The position numbers and the translations under genes are program-made. This document shows positions 13,559-20,644 of a stretch of 24,812 bases of DNA, piece after piece (positions within the stretch are counted from its first letter, which is position 1; each line of letters starts with the position of its first letter). Origin of the DNA: JBOGXF01 sp050694275 (lineage in GTDB: Bacteria; Actinomycetota; CADDZG01; WHSQ01); NCBI GenBank assembly GCA_050694275.1, contig JBOGXF010000014.1, positions 1 through 24,812 of the forward strand, written 5' to 3'. The notes under the pieces are model-generated. The model made no database searches. It was not told the origin of the DNA and was given only the letters and a program-made list of their open reading frames with translations.

Positions 13559-14749
13559 CTAAGAAACGAGGGCGCGGGCGATGACCATGCGCTGGATCTC
13601 GGAGGTCCCCTCGAAGATCGTGTAGATCTTCGAGTCGCGGTACCACTTCTCGACCGGGAAATCCTTGATGTATCCGTAGCCCCCGAGGATCTGGACCGCC
13701 GTCTCGGTGACCTTGACCGCGACCTCGCCGGCCTTGAGCTTGCTCATCGAGCCTTCCGCTTTGGGGAACGGCTGCCCGCTCGCAGCAAGCCACGCGGCGC
13801 GATGAACGAGCAGTCGGGCGCACTCGACCTCGACGGCCATGTCGGCGAGATGGTTCTGGACGCTCTGGTGCTGCGAGATCGGAACCCCGAACGCTTTCCG
13901 CTCCTTCGCATACTCGACCGCGAACTCGAGCGCGGCACGAGCGATCCCCACGGCTTGGGCCCCGACCGCGGGCCGGGTGACCTCGAACGTGCGCAGCGCA
14001 GCGGAGGAGCGTCCGGTGGATTCACCCTTCCTTGCCTTGTCGAGCTTCTTCTCGAGACGCTCGATGCCTCCCAGGACACGGTCGACAGGGATCCGGCAAT
14101 CCTCGAGCAGGACCTCCGACGTGTCGGACGCGCGGATGCCGAGCTTCTTCTCCTTCTTTCCGGGTCGAATGCCCGGATCGTCGCGACTGATGATGAACGA
14201 TGCCTGACCGCGGTGCCCGAGCTCGGGATCGACGGTCGCGACCACGATGTACACGTCGGCGTACTGGCCATTGGTGATGAACACCTTCGTGCCGTTGAGC
14301 ACCCACTCGTCGCCCTCGCGCTTGGCCCGGGTGCGGAGGCTTCTGACGTCGGAGCCGGCCTGGGGCTCGGTCACCGCGAACGCGCCGAGCTTGGGATCGT
14401 CGGGAGTGCCGAACATCTTGGGTGCCCATTCGAAGAGCTGCTCCTGGGTCCCGACCGCGGCGAGCGCGCTCAGCGGCAGCCCGGTCCCGAAGATGGCGAG
14501 GCCGATCCCGGCGCACCCCCAGAAGGTCTCTTCCATGAGCAGGGGTAACGTGAGCCCGGATGGGTCTTGCTGCGCCTGGAGGTAGATGTCGGCGGAGTAG
14601 AGGCCCGCCTCGGCGGCCTTCTTGAGGACCGGCCACGGGAACTCCTCGCTCTCGTCGTACTCCGCCGCCACCGGCCGGATCTCTTTCTCGGCGAACTCGT
14701 GCGCCCACTTCTGAAGCTCGAGCTGATCTTCGGTCAGCGAGAAGTCCAC
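13559..14749 (-). CDS. Acyl-CoA dehydrogenase (MCAD-like, with central insertion)
   Basis: 396 residues. FAD-dependent alpha,beta-desaturation of an acyl-CoA, passing electrons to ETF. It has the N-terminal helical domain (DFSLTEDQLELQKWAHEF), the FAD/substrate signature FAVTEPQAGSD, FITNG, the C-domain ERKAFGVPISQHQ, QILGGYGYIKDFPVEKWYRDSKI, and the catalytic base E380 in IFEGTSEIQRM. About 20 extra charged residues (GIERLEKKLDKARKGES) precede the TFEVTRP helix. Start chosen at GTG 14749 because GGGGAGG lies 8 nt upstream and homology begins there; the frame is open further upstream but that part is not protein-like. It is divergent from the R2lox-SCP2 gene and shares a palindromic operator with it. 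Substrate unknown; isovaleryl-CoA is possible, but the Glu is in the usual, not the IVD, position. Confidence 0.92.
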   Translation of the reverse strand: MDFSLTEDQLELQKWAHEFAEKEIRPVAAEYDESEEFPWPVLKKAAEAGLYSADIYLQAQQDPSGLTLPLLMEETFWGCAGIGLAIFGTGLPLSALAAVGTQEQLFEWAPKMFGTPDDPKLGAFAVTEPQAGSDVRSLRTRAKREGDEWVLNGTKVFITNGQYADVYIVVATVDPELGHRGQASFIISRDDPGIRPGKKEKKLGIRASDTSEVLLEDCRIPVDRVLGGIERLEKKLDKARKGESTGRSSAALRTFEVTRPAVGAQAVGIARAALEFAVEYAKERKAFGVPISQHQSVQNHLADMAVEVECARLLVHRAAWLAASGQPFPKAEGSMSKLKAGEVAVKVTETAVQILGGYGYIKDFPVEKWYRDSKIYTIFEGTSEIQRMVIARALVS

Positions 14750-14790
14750 TTGATCATCCTCCCCAGGTGGGAGTCGACAACGAGGTATCC

Positions 14791-14821
14791 AGTCTACCCA
14801 AAAACTTGACTCTTCAGTCAA
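14791..14821 (-). promoter_or_regulatory. Probable promoter of the acyl-CoA dehydrogenase gene
   Basis: Read on the minus strand: -35 TTGACT (complement of 14816-14821, inside the palindrome), a 19-bp spacer and -10 TAGACT (complement of 14791-14796). A leader of about 35 nt then reaches a good ribosome binding site and the GTG start. Repressor binding to the palindrome would block it. Confidence 0.5.
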
Positions 14822-14826
14822 GTTTT
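14801..14826. promoter_or_regulatory. Perfect 26-bp palindromic operator between divergent lipid genes
   Basis: Eleven-base arms AAAACTTGACT (14801-14811) and AGTCAAGTTTT (14816-14826) around a 4-nt centre. It is AT-rich against the surroundings, lies midway between the dehydrogenase start (14749) and the R2lox start (14867), and overlaps a -35 box. This form is typical of TetR-family operators of fatty-acid genes. No regulator gene is in the window. Confidence 0.75.
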
Positions 14827-14866
14827 GCTGCGGGAGTATGAGGGCTGCCGACACGGAGGGAGACCC

Positions 14867-16138
14867 ATGACGGAGGAAGCCCGGTCTCAGAAAGAGACGA
14901 TCTCCTACGAGCGCCTCTACCGCCTGTGGGAGGAGAACAACTGGAGCGCCACCGCGATCGACTTCACCCTGGACGCGGAGCACTGGCGGGAGCGCCTGAC
15001 CGAGCGCCAGCGGGAGGCAGCGCTGTGGAACTACGCGATGTTCCTGGTCGGCGAGGAGGCGGTGGCCCGGACGCTAACTCCGGTGCTGGACGCGGCCCCC
15101 GACTATCCGCAACAGATCTTTCTCACCACCCAAATCGTCGACGAGACGCGCCACCATGTGTTCTTCGATCGGTTCCTGCGCGAGGTCGCCGGCCAGGGGG
15201 GAGACACTCGCTCGACTCTCGCCTCGGTGGAGCGGCACCTCACGTGGGGCTTCCGCCAGGTCTTCGACGACCTCGATCGCACCAGCGAGGCACTGCGCAA
15301 GAAGCCGGCCGATCGCGCCCTGCTCACCCAGACTGTGGCGCTCTACCACATCATCATCGAGGGGCTGCTCGCTATCCCCGGCCAGCACTTCATCCAGCGT
15401 TACGTTGAGAAGCTCGATATCCTTCCCGGCTTCACCGCGGGGATCAACAGCGTGTCGCGCGACGAGTCTCGCCACGTCGCGTTCGGTATCAAGTTCCTCG
15501 GCGAGCTCATCCGGTCCTCGGACGAATGCCGCGCGGCCGCCATCGAGATGTTCGATCGGGGGCTGCGCTGGGCGGTCGGCGTGTTCGTCCCTCCGAACCT
15601 CGATCACTCGTATGCGGAGTGTTTCGACTTCACTCTGAACGAGATCTACGCGTTCGGTCTCCGCTCGCTCGAGACAAAGCTGACGAGAATCGGGATCGAT
15701 CCCCAAGAGCTCAGGTACTTGTCACGTCAGGACCGTTCGCTGTCGTACGAGGAACGCGCGCGCCAGACCTGGGTGCTGATCGAGTCGGGCGTCATCGGCG
15801 ACGAGAGAGCGGAGCCGCAGCTTCTGCCCGAGGCGTTCGAGATCCTCTTCGCCGGCATGGCGCGCGCCCTCCACCTCGAGGCCGCTCGCTCCCTCGACGG
15901 ACCGATCGAATGGGATTTCAGCGACGCCGAACCGTGGCACATCGTCGTGGCGGATGGCCACGCCGAGGCCAAGCCGGGACGGGCCGGGGAGCCCGCGCTG
16001 ACCCTCGAGAGCAGCGTGGGCGACTGGGCCAAGATCGCGGTCGGCCGAAGCGACCCGCGCTGGGCTCTGCTCAAGCGCCGGCTGCGGGTACACGGGTCCC
16101 TGTCGGCGAAGGCGAAGCTCCCGCGCCTCTTCACATAG
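14867..16138 (+). CDS. R2-like ligand-binding oxidase (R2lox) fused to a C-terminal SCP2 lipid-binding domain
   Basis: 423 residues. Residues 1-290 form a ferritin-like ribonucleotide-reductase R2 fold. All six metal ligands expected for the Mn/Fe centre are visible: E63, E93 and H96 (DETRHH), E165 (YHIIIEG), E200 and H203 (DESRH). V66 and Y160 sit exactly where the Val-Tyr crosslink of M. tuberculosis R2lox (V71-Y162) lies: three residues after the first Glu and five before the fourth ligand. This favours R2lox over a true nucleotide reductase subunit. R2lox binds a long-chain fatty acid; its reaction is unknown. Residues about 325-422 read as an SCP2 sterol/lipid-carrier domain (WDFSDAEPWHIVVADG, SVGDWAKIAVGRSDPRWALL, LRVHG). 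Known R2lox proteins are about 310 residues, so this tail is an addition. ATG 14867 has GGAGGG 6 nt upstream. Divergent from an acyl-CoA dehydrogenase. Confidence 0.85.
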   Translation: MTEEARSQKETISYERLYRLWEENNWSATAIDFTLDAEHWRERLTERQREAALWNYAMFLVGEEAVARTLTPVLDAAPDYPQQIFLTTQIVDETRHHVFFDRFLREVAGQGGDTRSTLASVERHLTWGFRQVFDDLDRTSEALRKKPADRALLTQTVALYHIIIEGLLAIPGQHFIQRYVEKLDILPGFTAGINSVSRDESRHVAFGIKFLGELIRSSDECRAAAIEMFDRGLRWAVGVFVPPNLDHSYAECFDFTLNEIYAFGLRSLETKLTRIGIDPQELRYLSRQDRSLSYEERARQTWVLIESGVIGDERAEPQLLPEAFEILFAGMARALHLEAARSLDGPIEWDFSDAEPWHIVVADGHAEAKPGRAGEPALTLESSVGDWAKIAVGRSDPRWALLKRRLRVHGSLSAKAKLPRLFT

Positions 16139-16150
16139 GCCCCCTCACAG

Positions 16151-16166
16151 GTGGTCTCACGACCAC
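16151..16166. promoter_or_regulatory. Inverted repeat over the -35 region of the second dehydrogenase
   Basis: GTGGTC and GACCAC (6 bp each) around TCAC. It ends 16 bases before the TACTCT box, so it covers where a -35 would lie. It could be an operator or the terminator hairpin of the R2lox gene, whose stop is 12 bases upstream. The TGGT...ACCA core recalls GntR-type sites, but this is only a resemblance. Confidence 0.35.
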
Positions 16167-16182
16167 TCGGCATCGCGGCCGC

Positions 16183-16188
16183 TACTCT
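16183..16188 (+). promoter_or_regulatory. -10 box of the second acyl-CoA dehydrogenase gene
   Basis: TACTCT followed by 7 nt and the ATG at 16196, with no Shine-Dalgarno between: leaderless arrangement, same spacing as the boxes at 4898, 20609 and 23196. Confidence 0.5.
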
Positions 16189-16195
16189 TCTGACA

Positions 16196-17350
16196 ATGAA
16201 CTTCGATCTCAGCGAAGAGCAGCAGGAGTTCGCGCGCACGGTCCGGGGCTTCGTCGACGACGCCATCCGCCCCAACGCCGAGCGCTGGGACGAGGAGCAC
16301 GAGCTCCCGATGGACGCGGTCAAGCAGATGGCCGAGCTGGGGCTGTTCGGCCTTCCATTCCCCGAGGAGTACGGAGGGTCGGGGGCCGACTTCCTGACGG
16401 TGTGCCTCGCCATCGAGGAGATCGCCCGAGTCGATTCCTCTCTCGCGATCACCCTCGAGGCCGCCGTCGGCCTCGGCGCGATGCCGATCTACCTGTTCGG
16501 GACCGAGGACCAGAAGCAACGGCTTCTGCCGCCCCTGGCGACGGGCGAGGCTCTCGCGGCCTTCGGCCTCACCGAGCCCGGCGGGGGATCGGATGCCGGT
16601 GCGACGAGAACCACCGCGCGACTCGACGACGGGCAGTGGGTGATCAACGGCTCGAAGTCGTTCATCACCAACTCCGGAACGCCGGTCACGTCTTTTGTCA
16701 CGATCACTGCGGTCACCGGCGAGACCGGCGGAAAGAAGGAGATCTCGGCGATCATCGTGCCGAACGAGACGCCCGGTTTCGAGGTCGGGAAGTCGTATCG
16801 GAAGATGGGCTGGTGGCATTCCGACACCCATGAGCTTGCCTTCAACGACTGCCGGGTACCCGAAGAGAATCTGCTGGGCAAGCGAGGCGACGGTTTCAGG
16901 AACTTCCTCGGAGCACTCGACGATGGTCGTATCGCAATCGCCGCGCTGGCGGTCGGGCTCTCCCAGGGATGCATCGACGAGTGCATGAAGTACGTGAAGG
17001 AGCGCGAGGCATTCGGTCGTCCGATCGGTTCGTTCCAGGCGCTGCAATTCAAGATCGCCGACATGGCGACCAGGACGGAGCTGGCGCGCAATGCCTACTA
17101 CCGGGCCGCGTGGCTCAAGAAGCAGGGGCGTGCGTACAGGAAGGAAGCGGCGATGGCGAAGCTGTACGCATCGGAAACCGCGGTCGACGTCGCGCGGGAA
17201 GCGGTCCAGATCCACGGCGGGTACGGCTACATCGAGGAGTTTCCCGTCTGCAGGCACTTCCGCGACTCGAAGATCCTCGAGATCGGCGAGGGAACCTCTG
17301 AGGTGATGCGCATAATCATCGCTCGCGAGCTCGGGCTTCCCGGCGCTTGA
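16196..17350 (+). CDS. Acyl-CoA dehydrogenase (short-chain/butyryl-CoA type)
   Basis: 384 residues. FAD enzyme oxidising a short acyl-CoA to the enoyl-CoA, coupled to ETF. Motifs in order: NFDLSEEQQEFARTVRGF, LPFPEEYGGSGAD, FGLTEPGGGSDAG, NGSKSFITNSG, LDDGRIAIAALAVGLSQG, EREAFGRPIGSFQALQFKIADM, QIHGGYGYIEEFPVCRHFRDSKI and catalytic base E365 (GEGTSEVMR). It fits the SCAD/BCAD group better than isovaleryl-CoA dehydrogenase, whose base lies elsewhere. The ATG at 16196 is preferred to an in-frame GTG at 16151 because homology starts there and a TACTCT box sits 7 nt before it. Its TGA overlaps the TTG start of the RNase D gene, so the RNA genes downstream are probably co-transcribed with it. Confidence 0.93.
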   Translation: MNFDLSEEQQEFARTVRGFVDDAIRPNAERWDEEHELPMDAVKQMAELGLFGLPFPEEYGGSGADFLTVCLAIEEIARVDSSLAITLEAAVGLGAMPIYLFGTEDQKQRLLPPLATGEALAAFGLTEPGGGSDAGATRTTARLDDGQWVINGSKSFITNSGTPVTSFVTITAVTGETGGKKEISAIIVPNETPGFEVGKSYRKMGWWHSDTHELAFNDCRVPEENLLGKRGDGFRNFLGALDDGRIAIAALAVGLSQGCIDECMKYVKEREAFGRPIGSFQALQFKIADMATRTELARNAYYRAAWLKKQGRAYRKEAAMAKLYASETAVDVAREAVQIHGGYGYIEEFPVCRHFRDSKILEIGEGTSEVMRIIIARELGLPGA

Positions 17351-18528
17351 GCGATTCTGTAGTTTCGGTTGTGAGCTCGTCCGAGGATCTCGGACGGCTC
17401 GGGGGAATCTGCCGCGACGCCGGCATCATGGCCTTCGACACGGAGTTCATGCGCGAGAAGACCTACTACGCGCGCGTATGTCTCGTACAGATCGCCGTCC
17501 CCGATCACATCTGGCTCATCGATCCGCTGGCCGAGATCGATCTCGCTCCTGTGGCGGAGCTGTTCGCCGATCCGGAGATAGAGACGGTCGTACACGCCGG
17601 CAGGCAGGACTTCGAGATCTTCTACGAGCGTCACGGGCGCGCGCCGTCCAACGTCTTCGACGTTCAGGTGGCGGCGGGATTCGTGGGGCTGGGCGCGTCG
17701 CTTCCCTACGGACGCCTGGTGGCCGAGGTGCTCGGACCGACGCTGCGAAAGGGAGAGTCCTACACGGACTGGTGTCGCCGGCCCCTTACCGAGGCTCAAC
17801 TCACGTACGCGGCCGATGACGTCAGATACCTCCTGGAGCTGGCGGCCGCGCTGAATCGCAGAGTGGCCGCCCTCGGTCGAACCGAGTGGGTGCGCGAGGA
17901 GCTCCGTTCGCTCGAGGAGGAGGATTCCTATCGGGCGGATCCCGGATCGGCGTGGAAGAAGGTCTCCGGTCGCGGGTCGCTGTCGGGCAGACAGACGGCG
18001 GTTCTCAAGGAGCTCGCGCGCTGGCGCGAAGCCATCGCCATGCGAAGGGATCTTCCTCGTGGGTGGGTGATAAAGGATCCGACCCTGATCGACGTTGCCC
18101 GGCGGCAGCCTTCGAGCGTCAACGAGCTGAGGGCGGTCCGGGGAATGCACTCCAAGGAGGTGCAGCGATCGGGGAGGGAGATCATCGAGGCCGTGAAGCT
18201 CGGCCGGTCGGCGCCCCCGATCGAGACCCCCGATCAGCTGTCGCGAGCGGTGCTGGCGCGGGCCCGTGTGCTCTCAGGTCTTGCCGACGCCGTGGTTCGT
18301 GCCCGCGCCGAGGGGGCCGATATGGCGACAGAGGTCGTAGCGACGCGCGCCGAGCTCGAGGCCGTGCTCGCCGAGGCCATCGCGGACCGTCTCCGCCCCG
18401 AACGACACAGGCTCCTGTGCGGATGGCGCAGGGAGCTGGCAGGCGAGGCCGTGCTGGCTCTGGTCGAGGGGCGGATCGCGGTGAAGGTAATCGACGAACC
18501 TCCATACGTGAAAGAGGTGCAAGTATGA
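17347..18528 (+). CDS. rnd: Ribonuclease D
   Basis: 393 residues. A 3'-5' exoribonuclease trimming the 3' ends of structured RNAs such as tRNA precursors. The DEDDy exonuclease domain holds all five catalytic residues: D31 and E33 (FDTEF), D88 (GRQDFEIF), Y154 and D158 (YAADDVRYL), with the Y-to-D spacing of four seen in E. coli RNase D. An HRDC domain covers about 215-287 (LKELARWREAIAMRRDLPRG). The remaining about 100 residues form a helical tail like the second HRDC-like region of the family. The start is either TTG 17347, overlapping the upstream stop as TTGA, or GTG 17371, which would cut eight residues and lies 5 nt after a TAGTTT box. Thirteen bases separate it from the next RNA-related gene. 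Confidence 0.9.
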   Translation: MSDSVVSVVSSSEDLGRLGGICRDAGIMAFDTEFMREKTYYARVCLVQIAVPDHIWLIDPLAEIDLAPVAELFADPEIETVVHAGRQDFEIFYERHGRAPSNVFDVQVAAGFVGLGASLPYGRLVAEVLGPTLRKGESYTDWCRRPLTEAQLTYAADDVRYLLELAAALNRRVAALGRTEWVREELRSLEEEDSYRADPGSAWKKVSGRGSLSGRQTAVLKELARWREAIAMRRDLPRGWVIKDPTLIDVARRQPSSVNELRAVRGMHSKEVQRSGREIIEAVKLGRSAPPIETPDQLSRAVLARARVLSGLADAVVRARAEGADMATEVVATRAELEAVLAEAIADRLRPERHRLLCGWRRELAGEAVLALVEGRIAVKVIDEPPYVKEVQV

Positions 18529-18541
18529 AGAGAACGAGATC

Positions 18542-19552
18542 ATGGTCAACGTAGAGCAACGCATAGCTCTGTTCGTGGACTTCGAGAACCTCGCGCTCGG
18601 GGCGCGCGACCGGGGCGAGACGCTCGACATGTCCATTGTCATGGACGCGCTTTCGGAGCGCGGCCGCGTCGTGGTCCGGCGCGCGTACGCCGACTGGAAC
18701 CTGTTCACCGACCACCGCCAGAATGTGGCCGATCAGCGGATCGAGCTCATCGAGATCCCCCAGCGTCACGGGACGGTGCGCAAGAACGCCGCCGACATCA
18801 AGCTCACGGTCGATGCTCTCGAGCTCGCGTTCTCGCGCGACTTCATCACCACGTTCGTCATCGCATCGGGGGACTCCGACTTCACGCCGCTGGTGCTCAA
18901 GCTCCGCGAGCTCGACAAGCAGGTGATCGGCGTCGGGGTCGAGGGATCGACCTCGAAGATGCTTCCGGGGGCGTGCGACGAGTTCCTCTTCTACGAGCGA
19001 CTGCTGGGGCCGGGCACGGCCAGAGGCGCGCCCCGCCACCGACAGAAGGACGAGGAGTCCGAGCTCGCCGAGGTCGCCCGGCGCGTGACTCAGACGCTTG
19101 CCGGGCTTCAGCGATCCAGCGACGGTCCGGTCCTGTCTTCGACGATCAAGCGCGCTCTTCTGCGAAAGGACCCGACGTTCTCGGAGAGCGATTACGGGTT
19201 CCGTGCGTGGGGCGAGATGATGCGTCACCTCGAAACGATGGGACTCATCGAGCTACGCGCGGGGAGCGCCGAAGGCGATCCGAGCGTCGATTTCCCCGCC
19301 GACGGCGGGGGAGAGGATCAGGCGTTCGAGCTCCTCCGCGACGTCGTGGCCGAAATCGAGCAACGCTCGGGTCAGCCCGAGCTCTCCGGCCTGAAGAACG
19401 AGTTGCGTCGCAGGCACCCCGGATTCACCGAGAAGGAGTACGGCTACGGCGGTTTCCTTCAGTTCGTAAAGGCCGCCGCGGCGCGAGGGGTCATCGAGCT
19501 CGAATGGGACGATGACGCCGACGACTACTTCCTGTCGGTGGGAGCGCTCTAG
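18542..19552 (+). CDS. NYN-domain nuclease with two LOTUS (OST-HTH) RNA-binding domains
   Basis: 336 residues. An N-terminal NYN/LabA-type PIN-like domain (about 5-155) has the acidic metal site D13 (FVDFEN), D85 (NAADIKLTVD) and D111/D113 (SGDSDFTPLV), so it should be a metal-dependent RNase. Two winged-helix LOTUS domains follow: about 174-240 (SESDYGFRAWGEMMRHLE) and about 258-333 (TEKEYGYGGFLQFVK), joined by acidic linkers. LOTUS domains bind RNA, including G-quadruplexes, and NYN-LOTUS fusions occur in bacteria and in animal MARF1. Placed 13 bases after ribonuclease D, it suggests an endonuclease/exonuclease pair acting on the same RNA. The RNA target is unknown. The stop codon overlaps that of the convergent glycosyltransferase gene in the palindrome CTAG (19549-19552). 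Confidence 0.88.
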   Translation: MVNVEQRIALFVDFENLALGARDRGETLDMSIVMDALSERGRVVVRRAYADWNLFTDHRQNVADQRIELIEIPQRHGTVRKNAADIKLTVDALELAFSRDFITTFVIASGDSDFTPLVLKLRELDKQVIGVGVEGSTSKMLPGACDEFLFYERLLGPGTARGAPRHRQKDEESELAEVARRVTQTLAGLQRSSDGPVLSSTIKRALLRKDPTFSESDYGFRAWGEMMRHLETMGLIELRAGSAEGDPSVDFPADGGGEDQAFELLRDVVAEIEQRSGQPELSGLKNELRRRHPGFTEKEYGYGGFLQFVKAAAARGVIELEWDDDADDYFLSVGAL

Positions 19553-20601
19553 CGCAGCCAGGTCCTGAGGATGGCCTTGCTGAAGCCCCACGCGTAGCGG
19601 ACCGGGCGGGGCTTTTTGGTCGCTCCGGACGCGCGTGCTCGCAGGGTGATCGGAACCTCGACCACCCGGAGCCCTCGGCGGGTCATGTCGAGAATGACCT
19701 CGGAGACGTAGAACTGATCCTGTCGCAGGTCGAGACGCCCGAGCGCGTCGGCGGTCATGGCGCGGTAGCCGGTCGAGGGATCGGTGATGTCCGTCCGCCC
19801 CAGCATCGTCAGCAGACGGGCGAACACCGCGATGCCCCATTTGCGGATTCGCGACTCGACTTCGAACGAGCCGAGTACGCGCGACCCCTGCACCATGTCC
19901 GCCTCGCCCGAGAGAAGCGGCTCGACGAGATGAGGTATCTCCGCCGGATCGTGCTGGCCGTCCGCGTCGAGCGTCACGACGATCCTTGCGCCCAGACGAG
20001 AGGCGACCCGGTAGCCGAGCCGGACCGCGGCCCCCGATCCTCGTCTGAGATCGCGGCGGATGACCGTGGCGCCGTGGGCGCGGGCGACGGTCTCGGTATC
20101 GTCGGTGCAGCCGTCGGCGATCACGATGGGAACAACCGTGAGTCCGTTGACCCGGTCCGGCATCTCGTCGAGTACGGCGGAGAGATTCTCGGCTTCGTTG
20201 TAGGCGGGAATGACCACCGCGCAGGGGCCTTCGGCTCCGTCGCTCCGAGGCAGCTCGAGCCCCTCGTCCTCCAGACGCCTCAGCGCGACGTAATCGACGA
20301 GGTCGCCGATCTCGTTGGACAGCTGATCGTCGCGTGAGAAGCCCCTGAAGACGAGGGCCAGCGTGAAGAGGTTCGAGATCACGAGCAGACCGATGATGCG
20401 GCGTTCGTTCCCCGCCTCGAATCCGAGGGTCTCGAGCAGGGGGTCGAACACGACGGGAACGGTGGCCGCGACGGCCAGCGCACCCGACACGACGAACGCG
20501 ACCAGCAGCTCACCACGCCGGAGCAGACCTCTGCGGTAACGGGCGACGGCGAAGGAGGTGAGCAGGACGGCGACGACCGCCCCGAGGATCCTCAAACCCA
20601 T
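19549..20601 (-). CDS. DUF2304-GT2 fusion: membrane-bound dolichyl-phosphate-mannose-synthase-like glycosyltransferase
   Basis: 350 residues. The first 90 residues have three hydrophobic segments and read as a DUF2304 membrane domain. Residues about 126-345 are a family-2 glycosyltransferase with VVIPAYNEAENL (129-140), ADGCTDDT, RRGSGAAVRLGY and the metal/nucleotide-sugar motif DAD (212-214), then GQHDPAEI and TDPSTGYRAMT. It most resembles synthases that put a sugar from a nucleotide donor onto polyprenyl phosphate. DUF2304 is commonly a separate small gene next to such a GT2; here both are one chain. ATG 20601 is chosen because a TAGCGT box ends 7 nt before it (leaderless); GTG 20610 is an alternative adding three residues. 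The product could feed a GT-C enzyme such as the protein at 9948, though they are far apart. Confidence 0.87.
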   Translation of the reverse strand: MGLRILGAVVAVLLTSFAVARYRRGLLRRGELLVAFVVSGALAVAATVPVVFDPLLETLGFEAGNERRIIGLLVISNLFTLALVFRGFSRDDQLSNEIGDLVDYVALRRLEDEGLELPRSDGAEGPCAVVIPAYNEAENLSAVLDEMPDRVNGLTVVPIVIADGCTDDTETVARAHGATVIRRDLRRGSGAAVRLGYRVASRLGARIVVTLDADGQHDPAEIPHLVEPLLSGEADMVQGSRVLGSFEVESRIRKWGIAVFARLLTMLGRTDITDPSTGYRAMTADALGRLDLRQDQFYVSEVILDMTRRGLRVVEVPITLRARASGATKKPRPVRYAWGFSKAILRTWLR

Positions 20602-20608
20602 GGACGGC

Positions 20609-20614
20609 ACGCTA
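20609..20614 (-). promoter_or_regulatory. -10 box of the glycosyltransferase gene
   Basis: On the minus strand TAGCGT (complement of 20609-20614), then 7 nt and ATG at 20601, no Shine-Dalgarno. The same hexamer at the same spacing precedes the DUF222 gene. Confidence 0.45.
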
Positions 20615-20644
20615 GCACGGTGGGCGGTGTGATTGACTCGTCCG

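Noticed and set aside
14750..14983. N-terminal extension of the acyl-CoA dehydrogenase across the divergent promoter region.
   Set aside because: It crosses the palindrome and the start of the R2lox gene, has no family similarity, and a strong ribosome binding site marks GTG 14749.
14867..16138. Annotation as a class I ribonucleotide reductase small subunit.
   Set aside because: The Val and Tyr of the R2lox crosslink are at the right spacing, no large subunit or nrd genes are near, and the SCP2 tail and lipid neighbours do not fit nucleotide reduction.
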